Shown here piece by piece: positions 35,380 through 45,157 of a stretch of 64,000 nucleotides of DNA. Origin of the DNA: Tachypleus tridentatus (lineage: Eukaryota > Arthropoda > Merostomata > Xiphosura > Limulidae); NCBI RefSeq assembly GCF_004210375.1, contig NC_134830.1:62925576-62989575 (forward strand), read 5' to 3'. The notes under the pieces are model-generated. The model saw only the letters and a program-made list of their open reading frames with translations. It searched no databases and was not told where the DNA came from. A program made the translations under genes and the position numbers. Each line of letters begins with the position of its first letter. Positions within the stretch are counted from its first letter, which is position 1.

Positions 35380-35653
35380 GTTTCGTTTGTTTTGAATTTC
35401 GCGCAAAACTACACGACAGCTACCTACGCTAGCCATCCTTAATTTAGCAGTGTAAAACTAGAGGGAAGGCAGCTAGTTACTACCACCAACCGCCAACTCT
35501 TGAGCTACCCTTTTACCATCGAATAGTGGATTGACCGTAACGTTATAACGCCCTCACGGTTGAAAGGGCGAGCGTGTTTGGTGCGACGGGGATTCAAACT
35601 CTTGACCCTCACATTATGAGTCGAGTGCCTTAACCACCTGGTCATGCAAGGTC
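35380..35653 (-). repeat. SINE-A copy with perfect target-site duplication
   Basis: Tail TTTGTTTTGAATTTCGCGCA, full body and head. TCAAGTTCATA occurs at 35369-35379 and 35654-35664 (11 bp identical), fixing the element ends. Confidence 0.95.
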
Positions 35654-35664
35654 TCAAGTTCATA

Positions 35665-36911
35665 CTCACGTGTTAAAATATTATCATCCAGTTTGATACA
35701 CAGGCAAACAAATATTCAAATAATCCATGACCATCAAGCATCGTGATTAGTTTAAAGCCAAATAAGAATCGAACATCTAATTTAACTGACTACTAGACAA
35801 GAGACAAAAAGTAAGACAATTGCAATTGAACACTTAACTCCATTCGTTTGGTTGTATTCAAAGTGTCCAACGTAAATATAGTCTGTAGTTTAAAGTATGT
35901 GTTTCTTGAAAATGAGCCTTTCACATTTTTATATTATATTTTTGTCCATTATAATACATTAGTCTGTATATGGAATAACTGTTTAGTGAATTACGTTATT
36001 CTTAATGTTTTTACTGTAGCATATTCGTTAAAAAATGAACTGTTTTAGTCAAATGTTTAGTCACTAAATGTTGTCAATATCAAGGTGAACTAAAAATGAA
36101 AAACATCTTTTAACCACGTGTATTCATTCGAACAAAAATTCTAAGGAACATAAAAGATACTTATGTTATATTTAGAGCACTATTTCTTTTTTTTAAAAAA
36201 GCACATACACGTATTAAATTGATTTTAGACCTCACCATATTGATATATTCTGTCCCCAGATACAGTTATGCTCTAACTAATGCCTGTACGTAAGGTCCTC
36301 AAGTTCAAAGCATGTTACTCCTCTCTCATAGTCTTTCTATTATTAATTTAATGTATGAACAAAACGACAGTTTCCCAGCACCCTTCTAAACATTTCCATT
36401 GCACAGAAATGTATGGGTGCTGTGTCCGGTGACTTGACTGGTATGGCTTTGCATGTAATAACATGAACGCACGTTTCATTTTCCAGCAACAATCTTAGGT
36501 AAGGGACAGTTGAACGGGAGGTATAACTGATAGCCTTATCTTCGTCAACTTATACCTTGTTCGCCTCGTTTCCAGACAGAAATCCTTCTTCATTATATTG
36601 TGTACTGTTGCCTGTGGCATATGGATGACTTTTACCATTACGTGACCTTTCTTTATATATGTATTCGTTAACAGTCGCTATCTTTGGCTATTCACGGCTG
36701 TCGTACAACATTTTGTAGGTGAATTTTCAGTGGTTCTTTGCATATTTCCATCCTTATTTCTTTGTTTGCTAATGCCATTCTCAAACATAGTTTTGTTACA
36801 TGTTCGCATCCGCAACTTTATATATGCTGAGGTCGTCACGTGACTGGTTGAGTTGCATATTGAAATCGTTTTATTACAATGTTTTCAACTCTCTGTAATT
36901 ACACTTACATT
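35665..36911. other. Intergenic, no gene seen
   Basis: AT-rich. The stretch 36280-36720 is less AT-rich and has polypyrimidine/AG motifs, but no supported exon. Confidence 0.45.
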
Positions 36912-37172
36912 GGACCTGCATAGCCAAGTGGTTAAGGCGATCGACTTGAGGGTTCGAATCCCCATCACACCAAACATGCATGCCCTTTCAGCCGTGAGAG
37001 CGTTATAAAGTGACAGTCAATCCCACTATCCGTTGGTAAAAGAGTAACCCAAGAGTTGGCGGTGGGTGGTGATGACTAACTGCCTTCTCTCAAGTCTCAC
37101 ACTGCTAAATTAGGGACGACTTGCGCAGACAGCCCTCATGTAGCTTAGCGTGAAATTCAAAAACACAAACAA
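36912..37172 (+). repeat. SINE-A copy with anticodon-arm deletion
   Basis: TGGACCTGCATAGCCAAGTG head; GATCGACTTGAGGGTTCGAA shows that about 14 bases of the anticodon arm are missing while A and B boxes remain. Flanks ACACTTACATT (36901-36911) and ACACTTTATATT (37173-37184) may be an eroded target-site duplication. Confidence 0.88.
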
Positions 37173-37239
37173 ACACTTTATATTAGTGATCAAAGGATAC
37201 TTGGTTTTCCGTGAATATAATTTTGCTAATTATAACATA

Positions 37240-37240
<1 letters not shown>

Positions 37241-37277
<37 letters not shown>
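37241..37277. repeat. (CT)6 joined to (AT)n microsatellite
   Basis: CTCTCTCTCTCT followed by about 13 AT units; compound microsatellite just after a SINE-A. Confidence 0.95.
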
Positions 37278-37896
37278 CATGTGTACGGTCTGTCATTCTT
37301 GGAAACACATAGTGTTTTGTGCTTAATAATTTGACAGAGAATGTTTTTTTTTCTAATTTTCTAACATAAGGTAAAGTTGAAGAAAGTAAGACGGATTAAA
37401 TATGTGATGAAATTAATTAGGCTAAATTCTAAAATATTTCAAAACCATATTACATTGCGTCGGTCCATCCGAATCATTTTTCTTGCAAACTAACTGCTCT
37501 GTTTCTGTTTGTTTATTCTTTCAGCAACACAAGATTCGTGATTTGAATAGTGTCAGTAGGCAGGATACGGCGATCAGTGATTATCGTTCAAAAATGTTCT
37601 TGTAATAACTTAATTAAGGAATATCTCTAGTTTGAGAATAACACAAGCGTATTGTACTTCAAGTGTATTGTACTTCTTCCATGACAATTCTTGAAACGTC
37701 CTGTACCATGTCCGAACATTCCTGAAAAAATATTTACGATCCAAAAAATATCATTAAAAATTGTTTGTTAAACACACAGATGTAGCAAGTTAGATTTTTG
37801 TAGAAGAAAACTGTTAACCTACAATTTCTGGGGATCACATTGCAATAATAATATGTTTGCAACTGATACACCAAGTGAAGTTTAAAAATATATGTT
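37278..37896. other. Intergenic, no gene seen
   Basis: AT-rich; nothing recognisable. CAAGCGTATTGTACTTCAAG is partly repeated as TGTATTGTACTTC near 37650-37675. Confidence 0.5.
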
Positions 37897-37908
37897 AAAA
37901 ATACGGTA

Positions 37909-38177
37909 CGGCCCGGCATAGCCAAGCGTGTTAAGGCGTGCGACTCGTAATCTGAGGATCGCGGGTTCGCATCCCTGTCGCGCCAAACATGCTCGCCCTT
38001 TCAGCCGTGGGGGCGTTATAATGTGACGGTCAATCCCTCTATTTCGTTGATAAAAGAGTAGCTCAAGAGTTGGCGGTGGGTGGTGATGACTAGCTGCCTT
38101 CCCTCTAGTCTTACACTACTAAATTAGGGACGGCTAGCACAGATAGCCCTCGAGTAGCTTTGTGCGAAATTCAAAAC
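37909..38177 (+). repeat. SINE-A copy, best preserved, with target-site duplication
   Basis: Head GGCCCGGCATAGCCAAGCGT, A box, anticodon loop CTCGTAA (Thr-like CGT anticodon if read as tRNA), B box GGTTCGCATCC, complete body and tail TGCGAAATTCAAAACA. AAAAATACGGTA precedes (37897-37908) and follows it (38178-38189), a 12-bp identical duplication. Confidence 0.95.
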
Positions 38178-38189
38178 AAAAATACGGTA

Positions 38190-38736
38190 ATATAAAAAAA
38201 AACTCTAAAACTCACGTTTCGAATTTTTCTTAAATTCCATCATAAGCGTTAATATCCAAAAAATCAGTTCATAATACTCGAACTACAAAAAATAACATCA
38301 ACACTGAGTCGAGAATTTTAAAGTTTGCTGAAAATATGGTGTGGTTCTTGTTCTCACTGCGCAATCGTGTATCAAACGTGTTTTATCATACATTCCATTA
38401 TACTGTTACCGTTTAAGTGTGTTCTTTCTGAACTTTTGACCGCGTACGAAAACTCGCTCAGTGCTGATGTTGTTTTATGTGGTTCAAATATTATGAGTTA
38501 ACTTTTTATTTGAGATGTTAACGGTATTGACCAAAGTTACAGAAATCCCAATCGAAACGTTCATATTAAAGATGATTTTTGATATTATTGTGTTTTTGAT
38601 ATGTAAGTAACGCGTTACTTTAAGGAATGACAGTTTTATTTATGAAAAGCACACAACACTGATTTGGTAGAAATCGCAATAGTTATTTTATTTTATATAA
38701 ATACCTACCAAGTTTTCATATTTACTGCTGAGATAT
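38190..38736. other. Intergenic, no gene seen
   Basis: AT-rich; nothing recognisable. Confidence 0.5.
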
Positions 38737-39085
38737 CATACTATAATAAAACTCTTGCTTATATGATACTGGAAAAATCTTTTTATTACATGATGTACAA
38801 TTCCCAACTTTGCGAATTTTTTATCCTGTGTGCATGTAGATTTGCAGTAGGGGTCACGATTTTTCTATCACGGAGAACTTTATTTTTCTCCTTTTTCAAG
38901 GTGCAAATATGACGTCAGAAATACGTTACACGTCATACTGTAATGGAACTCTTACTTATATGTATGCTACTGGAAAAACGTTTTATTACGCCATGTTCCC
39001 ATTTTGCCTCCGTTTCCCGTCACGGAGAACTTTATTTTTCTCCATTCTCAGGGTGGAGATATGACGTCACTAAACGTCACATGCA
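38737..39085. repeat. Diverged tandem duplication with paired CRE-type sites
   Basis: Copy A (38737 to about 38930) and copy B (about 38931-39085) share TCATACTATAATAAAACTCT/TCATACTGTAATGGAACTCT, TATGATACTGGAAAAA, TCACGGAGAACTTTATTTTT and TCTCC. Each copy ends in the full palindrome TGACGTCA (38910-38917 and 39062-39069), the CREB/ATF consensus. Copy A has about 40 extra bases in the middle. Regulatory function is not shown. Confidence 0.75.
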
Positions 39086-40117
39086 AATCTAACATACTGG
39101 CGCCACGGACAATCGGCTAGTGTGTTATAAATAACAGTTTTATTAAATTATGAGAGTTTTTACGCAATATTATGAAATTTTGGAATTTCTTAAATTTGTA
39201 ATAGAAAACAATCGCTCCATGAAATAGTATACAACACAATTTTTTAAATAAAATATCTTTACTCAGATTTAATCAAATACACCAATACACCTGGTGTATG
39301 AAAAAAAGTACGGCAAAAAAAAAAAAAAAAAGTATTCAATGTGCAACTGGAGACCAAACTACACGTATAGCAATCGCAACCCTATTATTCGGAACAGACC
39401 TATACTTTATAGAACCAATTAGATTCTTTAAAATATATGGTGGTAGTTTTCCTCTCTAAAATAGTTAATAGCTTTCTTGAACTAACTCCATGAAATTTAG
39501 GTTAACAGTTTCTTGTCATCATTACCCACGTAATTGATACAGCCGTATCAATAATTGTTATTTATGCTGATTGCTTAAACTATTATCACGTTACGTTGAA
39601 CGATCTTTAATTAGGAGAATTTCATAAAATTTAGTTAATTTGCGTTAAAACGATGGCAATAAATAATCAATAATAACTGTCCACCAGTATATTTCTTTTG
39701 AAAACTTGAGCTAGAAACTTCTACTTTACTTGGCCTAATCACTACTTATGTATCTGCATGTCCTTTCACATTATAGTCTTGCTATTCTAAATCAGGAGTC
39801 TTTAATCCGAATTACAAAAAAATAAAAACGGTGCACTTTTACTCTTAGGTGAAACTATATTAAAAATGTTAGAACGTTAGCTTACAAAACATTTTACGCT
39901 TACGTACGCAAAACTGTTCATAAATTTGAGTGTTTTTTTTTTGTTGTTGAATAACTTCACACGTATGGCCTATAGTTAAACTAAATTGGACTTTTGACTG
40001 TAGGTTCGGAAGAACTATCAGTGTATTAGATTTGAAAAATACATCTATAAACACTGAGCATGCTTATCTATCAAATAAAGTTTTCGTATTTCTGGTGCAA
40101 ACCCCCTCCACCCCCCC
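39086..40117. other. Intergenic, no gene seen
   Basis: AT-rich; A-run at about 39316-39332. Ends in a C-run (CCCCCCC at about 40111-40117) beside the next repeat. Confidence 0.5.
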
Positions 40118-40328
40118 AAAAAAAGGAAGAAACTCGACCAAAATTGGATATGTTGTAACTCAGGTACTTCTTAACGTATTGACTTAAAATTTGGTATTTG
40201 AAGTAAACGTCCAGCAGAGCAGATCCGCGGAAAATATGTGATAGTTTAAATTATGACACTCCAAAATAAGGGAGGTGGGAAACCGTTAAACTATCACCCC
40301 TGTTAATAATATACAATGTGCCCTGCAG
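40118..40328 (+). repeat. Unclassified dispersed repeat, copy 1
   Basis: Aligns with the reverse complement of 63432-63620. Shared blocks: AAAAAAAGGAAGAAACTC, TTTGGTATTTGAAGTAA, GAAAATATGTGATAGTTT, TAAACTATCAC, CCTGTTAATAATATACA. GTGATAGTTTA (40238-40248) and TAAACTATCAC (40287-40297) form a perfect 11-bp hairpin stem that is kept in the second copy. No tRNA head or coding frame; family unknown. Confidence 0.75.
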
Positions 40329-41479
40329 CCAGTTCTTTTGGCTGCACAACACACTACAGTGTTCCGTGATAACACATCACAACTTTTAAAAATACCCGCA
40401 AGATGTACGGTAAAATATGATGGTGAGCAAACTACCCAGAGCATGGATCCAACACGAATTACATATTTGACTTATGTAGCAACTGTAAATATTATTATAA
40501 TATTAATGTTATGGGGGGTATGTCCCAGACCTCCTTGACTGAGCTCCAACCCCACTGTTATAAGTTGCTTGAGTAAGACTATCACAGTGCTTGTGAACGA
40601 TCAAAAGAAAGTATTACATATAATGCCATTCTTCTCACTGCTCACGCAGTGCGTTTATTCTGCAAAATATCATAATGTATGATACAAGTCAGCGAACAAA
40701 GACAATAACAAAATGCTTAAATCAGGCCATTTTCAGTCATGTCGTGTGTTACAAAGATATGTACAAATTTCTGATGATCCTTGAGGTAATATTCGAAAAA
40801 CATCATTATCATTTCTAAATAAAAAGAATTTCCCCATATTTAACTGTACGATCTAACAATTAATATAAAACACAGTTTCATTTGCACCATTTAATCAAGA
40901 CGTGCTTTAGTGGATTATTACAATAATAAAAATGATGGCCTGAAGTAGCCGTTTACTTATTCAGACTTAAGTTAAACACCTACGGTCCAGTAAACAAAGC
41001 ATCGAAGAAGTCGGTTGAACTATTCAGATTAAGCTAAACATCTACCTTCGAGTAAACAATGAACTGAAGAGTTTTATCAGAATATTTTGATAATAATAAA
41101 CTATTGGATACGCCATTTCTGACCTATTTTGTGGACTGTATTACAAGTAGAAAATTAACAAAGTTAAAGCACGTTTCGAAACAAAATAACAAAATATAAT
41201 AAGGTGGTAGACACTTAATCATGGTAATAAATACCGAGATAAATACAAGTTTATAAGAGCATTTATTTAACAATATCTTTGGCACAGTAATTCTGTGAAT
41301 AAAACGGTTCAATTAATTACACAGGCCCTCTTTCAAATATATATCTACATAGACTTCAATACTTAGTGCAAAACGGTAAAAAAAAGCTTGCAAGATATAA
41401 GAATGTTGTATAGAAAAGTCAATTATAACTTTAATGAAGTCAAGTGACAATAATATTTTTATTAACACGCTGTGTTGTG
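40329..41479. other. Intergenic, no gene seen
   Basis: AT-rich. The final part (about 41.4 kb) may be 3' UTR of the zinc-finger gene. Confidence 0.45.
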
Positions 41480-41485
41480 TTTATT
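41480..41485 (-). terminator. Candidate poly(A) signal of the zinc-finger gene
   Basis: AATAAA on the minus strand, about 150 bases after the stop codon at 41637-41635. A second AATAAA lies at about 41463-41458. In AT-rich DNA such hexamers also occur by chance. Confidence 0.35.
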
Positions 41486-41634
41486 ATACACAAATAGATG
41501 TAAAACAGATTATTGCTGAATGTCAGTATATGTTTATCGAATTATGTTTTGCACATCACCCTGTTGAAATCGAGAGGAATTCTTGGTGTGTGATATTTTC
41601 ATAGAATTGGTACCACAGTACAGAAACCAATGTT

Positions 41635-42031
41635 TCAATTTTCCACGTCTACTATGTCGTGCGTGTAAGAATCCGAATCTCCAGACAAACTTTCTCCTTG
41701 TTCCGTGTCTGGAATACTGGAGTTTAGTGGAGAAGGGACATCTTCCGTTTGATCAGGGATACCAAGAGAGTGAGTTAAGATGTGACGCCTAAGGTCGCAA
41801 TTCCGCCGAAATACCTTATTACAGGAACCGCAAGTATACGGTTTGATGTCGGTGTGGGTGAGGAGATGGGTCTTTAGGTTGCTCCTCTGATTGAAGCTGC
41901 GGCCGCATGTGGAACACTTGTGCGGTGAATCTTCCATGTGAAGTATCCTGTGAACGGCTAGGGTCCGGGATTGACAGAAGCCCTTTCCACATTCGGTGCA
42001 CTTGAAAGGCTTTTCTTTGGAATGAATATAT
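41635..42031 (-). CDS. bowl: Odd-skipped family zinc-finger protein, last exon
   Basis: Terminal coding exon of a C2H2 transcription factor. The acceptor TTCCGAAAATTCTTAG ends at 42032 and coding starts at 42031; the first base completes an Arg codon split across the intron. The exon finishes finger 2 (YIH), then encodes finger 3 ([10 protein letters not shown]...H-x3-H), finger 4 ([10 protein letters not shown]...) and finger 5 ([10 protein letters not shown]...), and a 40-residue acidic Ser/Asp/Glu-rich tail ending IVDVEN before TGA at 41637-41635. [20 protein letters not shown] is near-invariant in the Odd/Bowl/Sob and vertebrate OSR1/OSR2 family. Five fingers favour a Bowl or Sob type over the four-finger Odd, so the symbol is a family-level choice. 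Odd-family proteins are nuclear DNA-binding regulators of segmentation, leg joint and gut or kidney patterning. About 131 residues here; no frame damage seen. Confidence 0.95.
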
Positions 42032-42710
42032 CTAAGAATTTTCGGAATAAAAATGGAAATAGCTTTTAAATAAACCGAACCTGACATGCTACTGATTTAT
42101 TTTATAATTCTAAGCATTTTTAAATAATTTATTTATATTAACACTAACATTACCTTCTGTCTCTCAAATAAATACATTTTTTCAGCAATAGAATTATAGT
42201 AATTATATCAAGCTTTTCTAAATGTTATTTCTATCTCAGTTCATGAGTACGAACATCTTGCTGTAACTCATGTACATACTTACATTGGTCTTTACATTTT
42301 ACAGTCAATAATTTTAAAAAGGTAAAAATGGTTAGGACTAATTCAGTTTGTGAATGATCGAATCTCTATTTATATTTTATTTCAAATCAATAATCACAAA
42401 CTTCTAAATATTTTCATGTGTACTGGCAGTAAATCCAAAACCTAAGCTCAACTTCCTATCTACCGGTTAAGCTGCTGACGCGAAAACTTCGCTGATCTGA
42501 TAAAAACAACACACTCTACTTTAGAATACTGTAAACAGTTAATTTTTTGAAGAGTGTAACCAAAAACTTTGGGCATTCTAATGTTTATGAATATTACTAT
42601 TTACGTCAAATCTGTATTATTTATAGAATTTGTCATACCAAGCTCGATATGTCCAATATTTAGAGCATGGTTTTGTTAGTAAAGAGAGAAACAGTCGAGC
42701 ACGCGGATGA

Positions 42711-42827
42711 GCCAAATTGAAGTTGACCAATAGAAGTGTAAAACATATATTACCGTGGATGTTAGCTAAATTAAAGTTGACCAATAGTAGTGTAAAACAT
42801 ATATTACCGTGGATATTAGCTAAATTA
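42711..42827. repeat. Tandem duplication, 54-bp unit, 2 copies (intronic)
   Basis: AGTTGACCAATAGAAGTGTA, AAACATATATTACCGTGGAT then GTTAGCTAAATT occurs at 42721 and again at 42775 with three substitutions; a third partial unit (GCTAAATTA) follows. Confidence 0.9.
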
Positions 42828-43045
42828 TAAAAATTACAAATTTGATAGGACTGAGAAGAATACACGAGAAAGTGACGAAGCTACATTCCTAGTCTTTGTC
42901 AAATTATTTGTTCCAAAAACACAAGTGGATTTTTTCGACCAAAGTTGGCGAGACTCGTGAAAGAAGACGCTGAACTCTAGTTTATAAAACAAATGCTATA
43001 AATCATCTTTGATTCATTTGACTACTTTTCAGTTGCCATAAATCG

Positions 43046-43303
43046 TTTGTTTATTTGTTTGTTTTTGAATTTCGCACAAAGCTACACAAAGGCTATCTGC
43101 ACTAGCGGTCCCTAATTTAGCGGTGTAAAACTAGAGGAAAGGCAGCTCTTGGGTTACTCTTTTACCAACGAATAGTGGCATTGACCGTGACTTTCTAACG
43201 CTCCCACGGCTTAAATGGCAAGCATGTTTGGTCGAATGGGGATTCGAACCTGCGACCCTAAGATTACAAGACGAACACCTTAACCACCTGATCATGCCAG
43301 GCC
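43046..43303 (-). repeat. SINE-A copy in the intron, with target-site duplication
   Basis: Tail GTTTTTGAATTTCGCACAAA; the body lacks about 35 bp (AAAGGCAGCTCTTGGGTTAC skips the CATCACCACCCACCGCC part). Flanks TGCCATAAATCG (43034-43045) and TGCCGTAAATCG (43304-43315), one mismatch. Sits in the same orientation as the gene. Confidence 0.93.
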
Positions 43304-43638
43304 TGCCGTAAATCGAATGTTACAATTAATGTATTAACTTGTACAAACCTCAGTAAGGTTATGTATTAAAACTTTTTATGTCTTCAACAATTACAGTACA
43401 TGTATGCGTACAAGAACGATTCGATTACGATCTTTTTATATTTACATTTGTATTGCTGGGATTGAGCCTTCCATTAAGTTACATTTATTTTAAGGTATAA
43501 ACGCAAATGTTTATCACTTACAGATGTTATTTATTACGAAGAATGTAAATGGAAATTCAAACAAACTAGACTGAACTTTCAAACGTTGATTTTATTTGTC
43601 TGTGTCATTTCGCCTAATAAATAGTTGTATCAATATAA

Positions 43639-43879
43639 TATCCCCTATAAGTACGTGTTAATGTTTATATATCAATCGAATATTCCATATAAGTGCGTAT
43701 TAATGCTTGTATGTCAATATATTTCCTATAAGTGCGCATCAATGCTTATATATCAATAGAATATTTCCTATAAGTGCGTATTAATACTTATATATCAATA
43801 GAATATTTCCTATAAGTGCGTACCAGTACTTATATATCAGTAGAATATACCCGGTAAATGCGGATTAATGCTTATGCAT
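43639..43879. repeat. Tandem array, 42-bp unit, 6 copies (intronic)
   Basis: Unit TATTTCCTATAAGTGCGTAT, TAATGCTTATATATCAATAG, AA. Starts near 43639, 43681, 43720, 43762, 43804 and 43846; the third interval is 39 and the rest 42. Ends about 35 bases from the splice donor of the upstream exon (43914). Confidence 0.92.
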
Positions 43880-43913
43880 GACTTAAACAAAAATAAATAT
43901 TATAAAAATTTAC

Positions 43914-44799
43914 CTGTGATCGCGTAGGTGATCCTGTCTACGGAAAGCTTTATGACAGATGTCACAAGTGTAAGGTCGTTCATCCGTGTGTGTTCTCTCG
44001 TGTATTAACAGGTTGTAAGACTTGGTGAAGCGACGCTGGCAGAATTTACAGATAAACTCTTTCTTCGGTCTCGATGACCCTCTACCTCGAGGACCTTTTC
44101 GTTCGAAGAACTCTGCTCCAAATCCAATCGGTCCGATACTGTAATAAGGTGTCATAAACGGAAATGAATGACTTGTTATGACTGGAAGAGAAGCTGTCGA
44201 TTGAATGATTGAGGGAATCTGGGAGTGATAAGTTTCCTTAGATATATTTTTATCAACTCCTACCATTGTCTTTTGGGAGTTATAAGTTTCCTTGCAAGCT
44301 ATCTCGTCGTCTTTGGTAGTTGCAGATTCTGCCAACCGAGAAAAGTCAAATTTCGAAACCTTGTGTTTGGTAGTACCTAAAATATTAGATACCACTGGTC
44401 GGGCGTTTACATTAACGAGTTTCTGGGATATTTTTTCTAATGTCATACCTGAAACTTCTACACCTTTTACTGAGTCTGGTTTAATGGGGGTTTGCCCAAA
44501 AGAATGGGCAGCGAAAATGAAAGGATATGCACTAAACTGATGACCACAACCAGCCATTGCGTACGCAGGTAGAAGAGGAAGAGGGGCCAGGGGCAGTTGG
44601 GGTCGAGGATATATGGGCTGCGGAAGAGTGTTCACTGTTGAAGAATTCATTAAATCTGGAAGAACTTGTTTGGTCTTGTAGTGTGAGAAGAAGGAACCAG
44701 GTGAGTTAAGTATGAGGCAATCAGATGAAGGAACCTTGTTTCTTTCTGCACTCGGGAATTTTATACTTGCTGCTAATGGCGTCTTCTGGTAGGCGACAT
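43914..44799 (-). CDS. bowl: Odd-skipped family zinc-finger protein, penultimate exon
   Basis: Upstream coding exon of the same protein: 294 full codons plus two split ones. The acceptor is TTCATTTGTTCTCAACAG ending at 44800; reading from an ATG at 44799 hits a stop after eight codons, so the exon starts in phase 1 (xAT-GTC-GCC) and a 5' coding exon must exist elsewhere. The N-terminal half is Pro/Leu- and Ser/Thr-rich ([16 protein letters not shown]) and carries [12 protein letters not shown] at about residues 149-160, matching the FDF-x-x-LA motif that precedes the fingers in vertebrate OSR1. A basic RPKKEF leads into finger 1 (FICKFC...H-x3-H, about 249-271) and finger 2 (YTCDIC..., from about 277), which is cut by the intron at [16 protein letters not shown] is a short internal repeat. 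With the last exon the visible protein is about 427 residues, within the family range. Confidence 0.94.
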
Positions 44800-45054
44800 C
44801 TGTTGAGAACAAATGAAAAATAAATTGAGAATAACTTTAAAAACAAACCAAACATAATCTTCTGTTCGATACAATATCCCATTCAAATCTAAAAATAAAT
44901 CTTTAGGCTTACGAAACCATTGTTTTTGAGCAAATGATAAATGATTCCCTAACTTTCCAAACAAAACCACAAAATGACCAACTTGTACTGAATTTACCAT
45001 TCTTAGGGCGTATGAAACTATAATTGTCTGATTTACTCTCTAAAAGTATCTCTT

Positions 45055-45157
45055 TGTTTGTTGTTTCACACAGAGCTTCACAGTACTTTGCACAGAGCCG
45101 GTATCGAAACACAATTTTATAAGTCCTCAGATTTACTGCTTAGCCGCCAGGGGGCAC
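45055..45157 (-). repeat. SINE-B2 copy with CTCF-like match
   Basis: GTTTCACACAGAGCTTCACA tail side, GCCGGTATCGAAACACAATT (B-box side), ATAAGTCCTCAGATTTACTG, head end TAGCCGCCAGGGGGCAC. CCGCCAGGGGGCAC (45144-45157) fits the CTCF core consensus (CCASYAGRKGGCRS) with one change. Lies about 250 bp upstream of the penultimate exon, in the preceding intron. Confidence 0.8.

Larger units (their letters stand above)
42032..43913 (-). other. bowl: Intron of the odd-skipped family gene
   Basis: 1882 bp; donor CACAG|GTAAATTT at 43914/43913 and acceptor CTTAG|A at 42032/42031, phase 2. The junction restores [11 protein letters not shown], exactly the expected finger 2 to finger 3 linker. The intron holds a tandem duplication (42711-42827), a SINE-A (43046-43303) and a 42-bp array (43639-43879). 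A 53-57-base-scale polypyrimidine tract precedes the acceptor only weakly (ATTTCCATTTTTATTCC). Confidence 0.92.

Noticed and set aside
37909..37985. Functional tRNA-Thr gene
   Set aside because: The tRNA-like head is followed by a SINE body, has target-site duplications and mismatched arms; no free-standing tRNA gene was found in the window.
44797..44799. Start codon of the zinc-finger protein at the exon edge
   Set aside because: This ATG frame stops after eight codons; the real frame needs an upstream exon.
44773..45000. Upstream coding exon of the zinc-finger gene
   Set aside because: The 75-codon frame overlaps the splice acceptor in another frame and shows no odd-family similarity.
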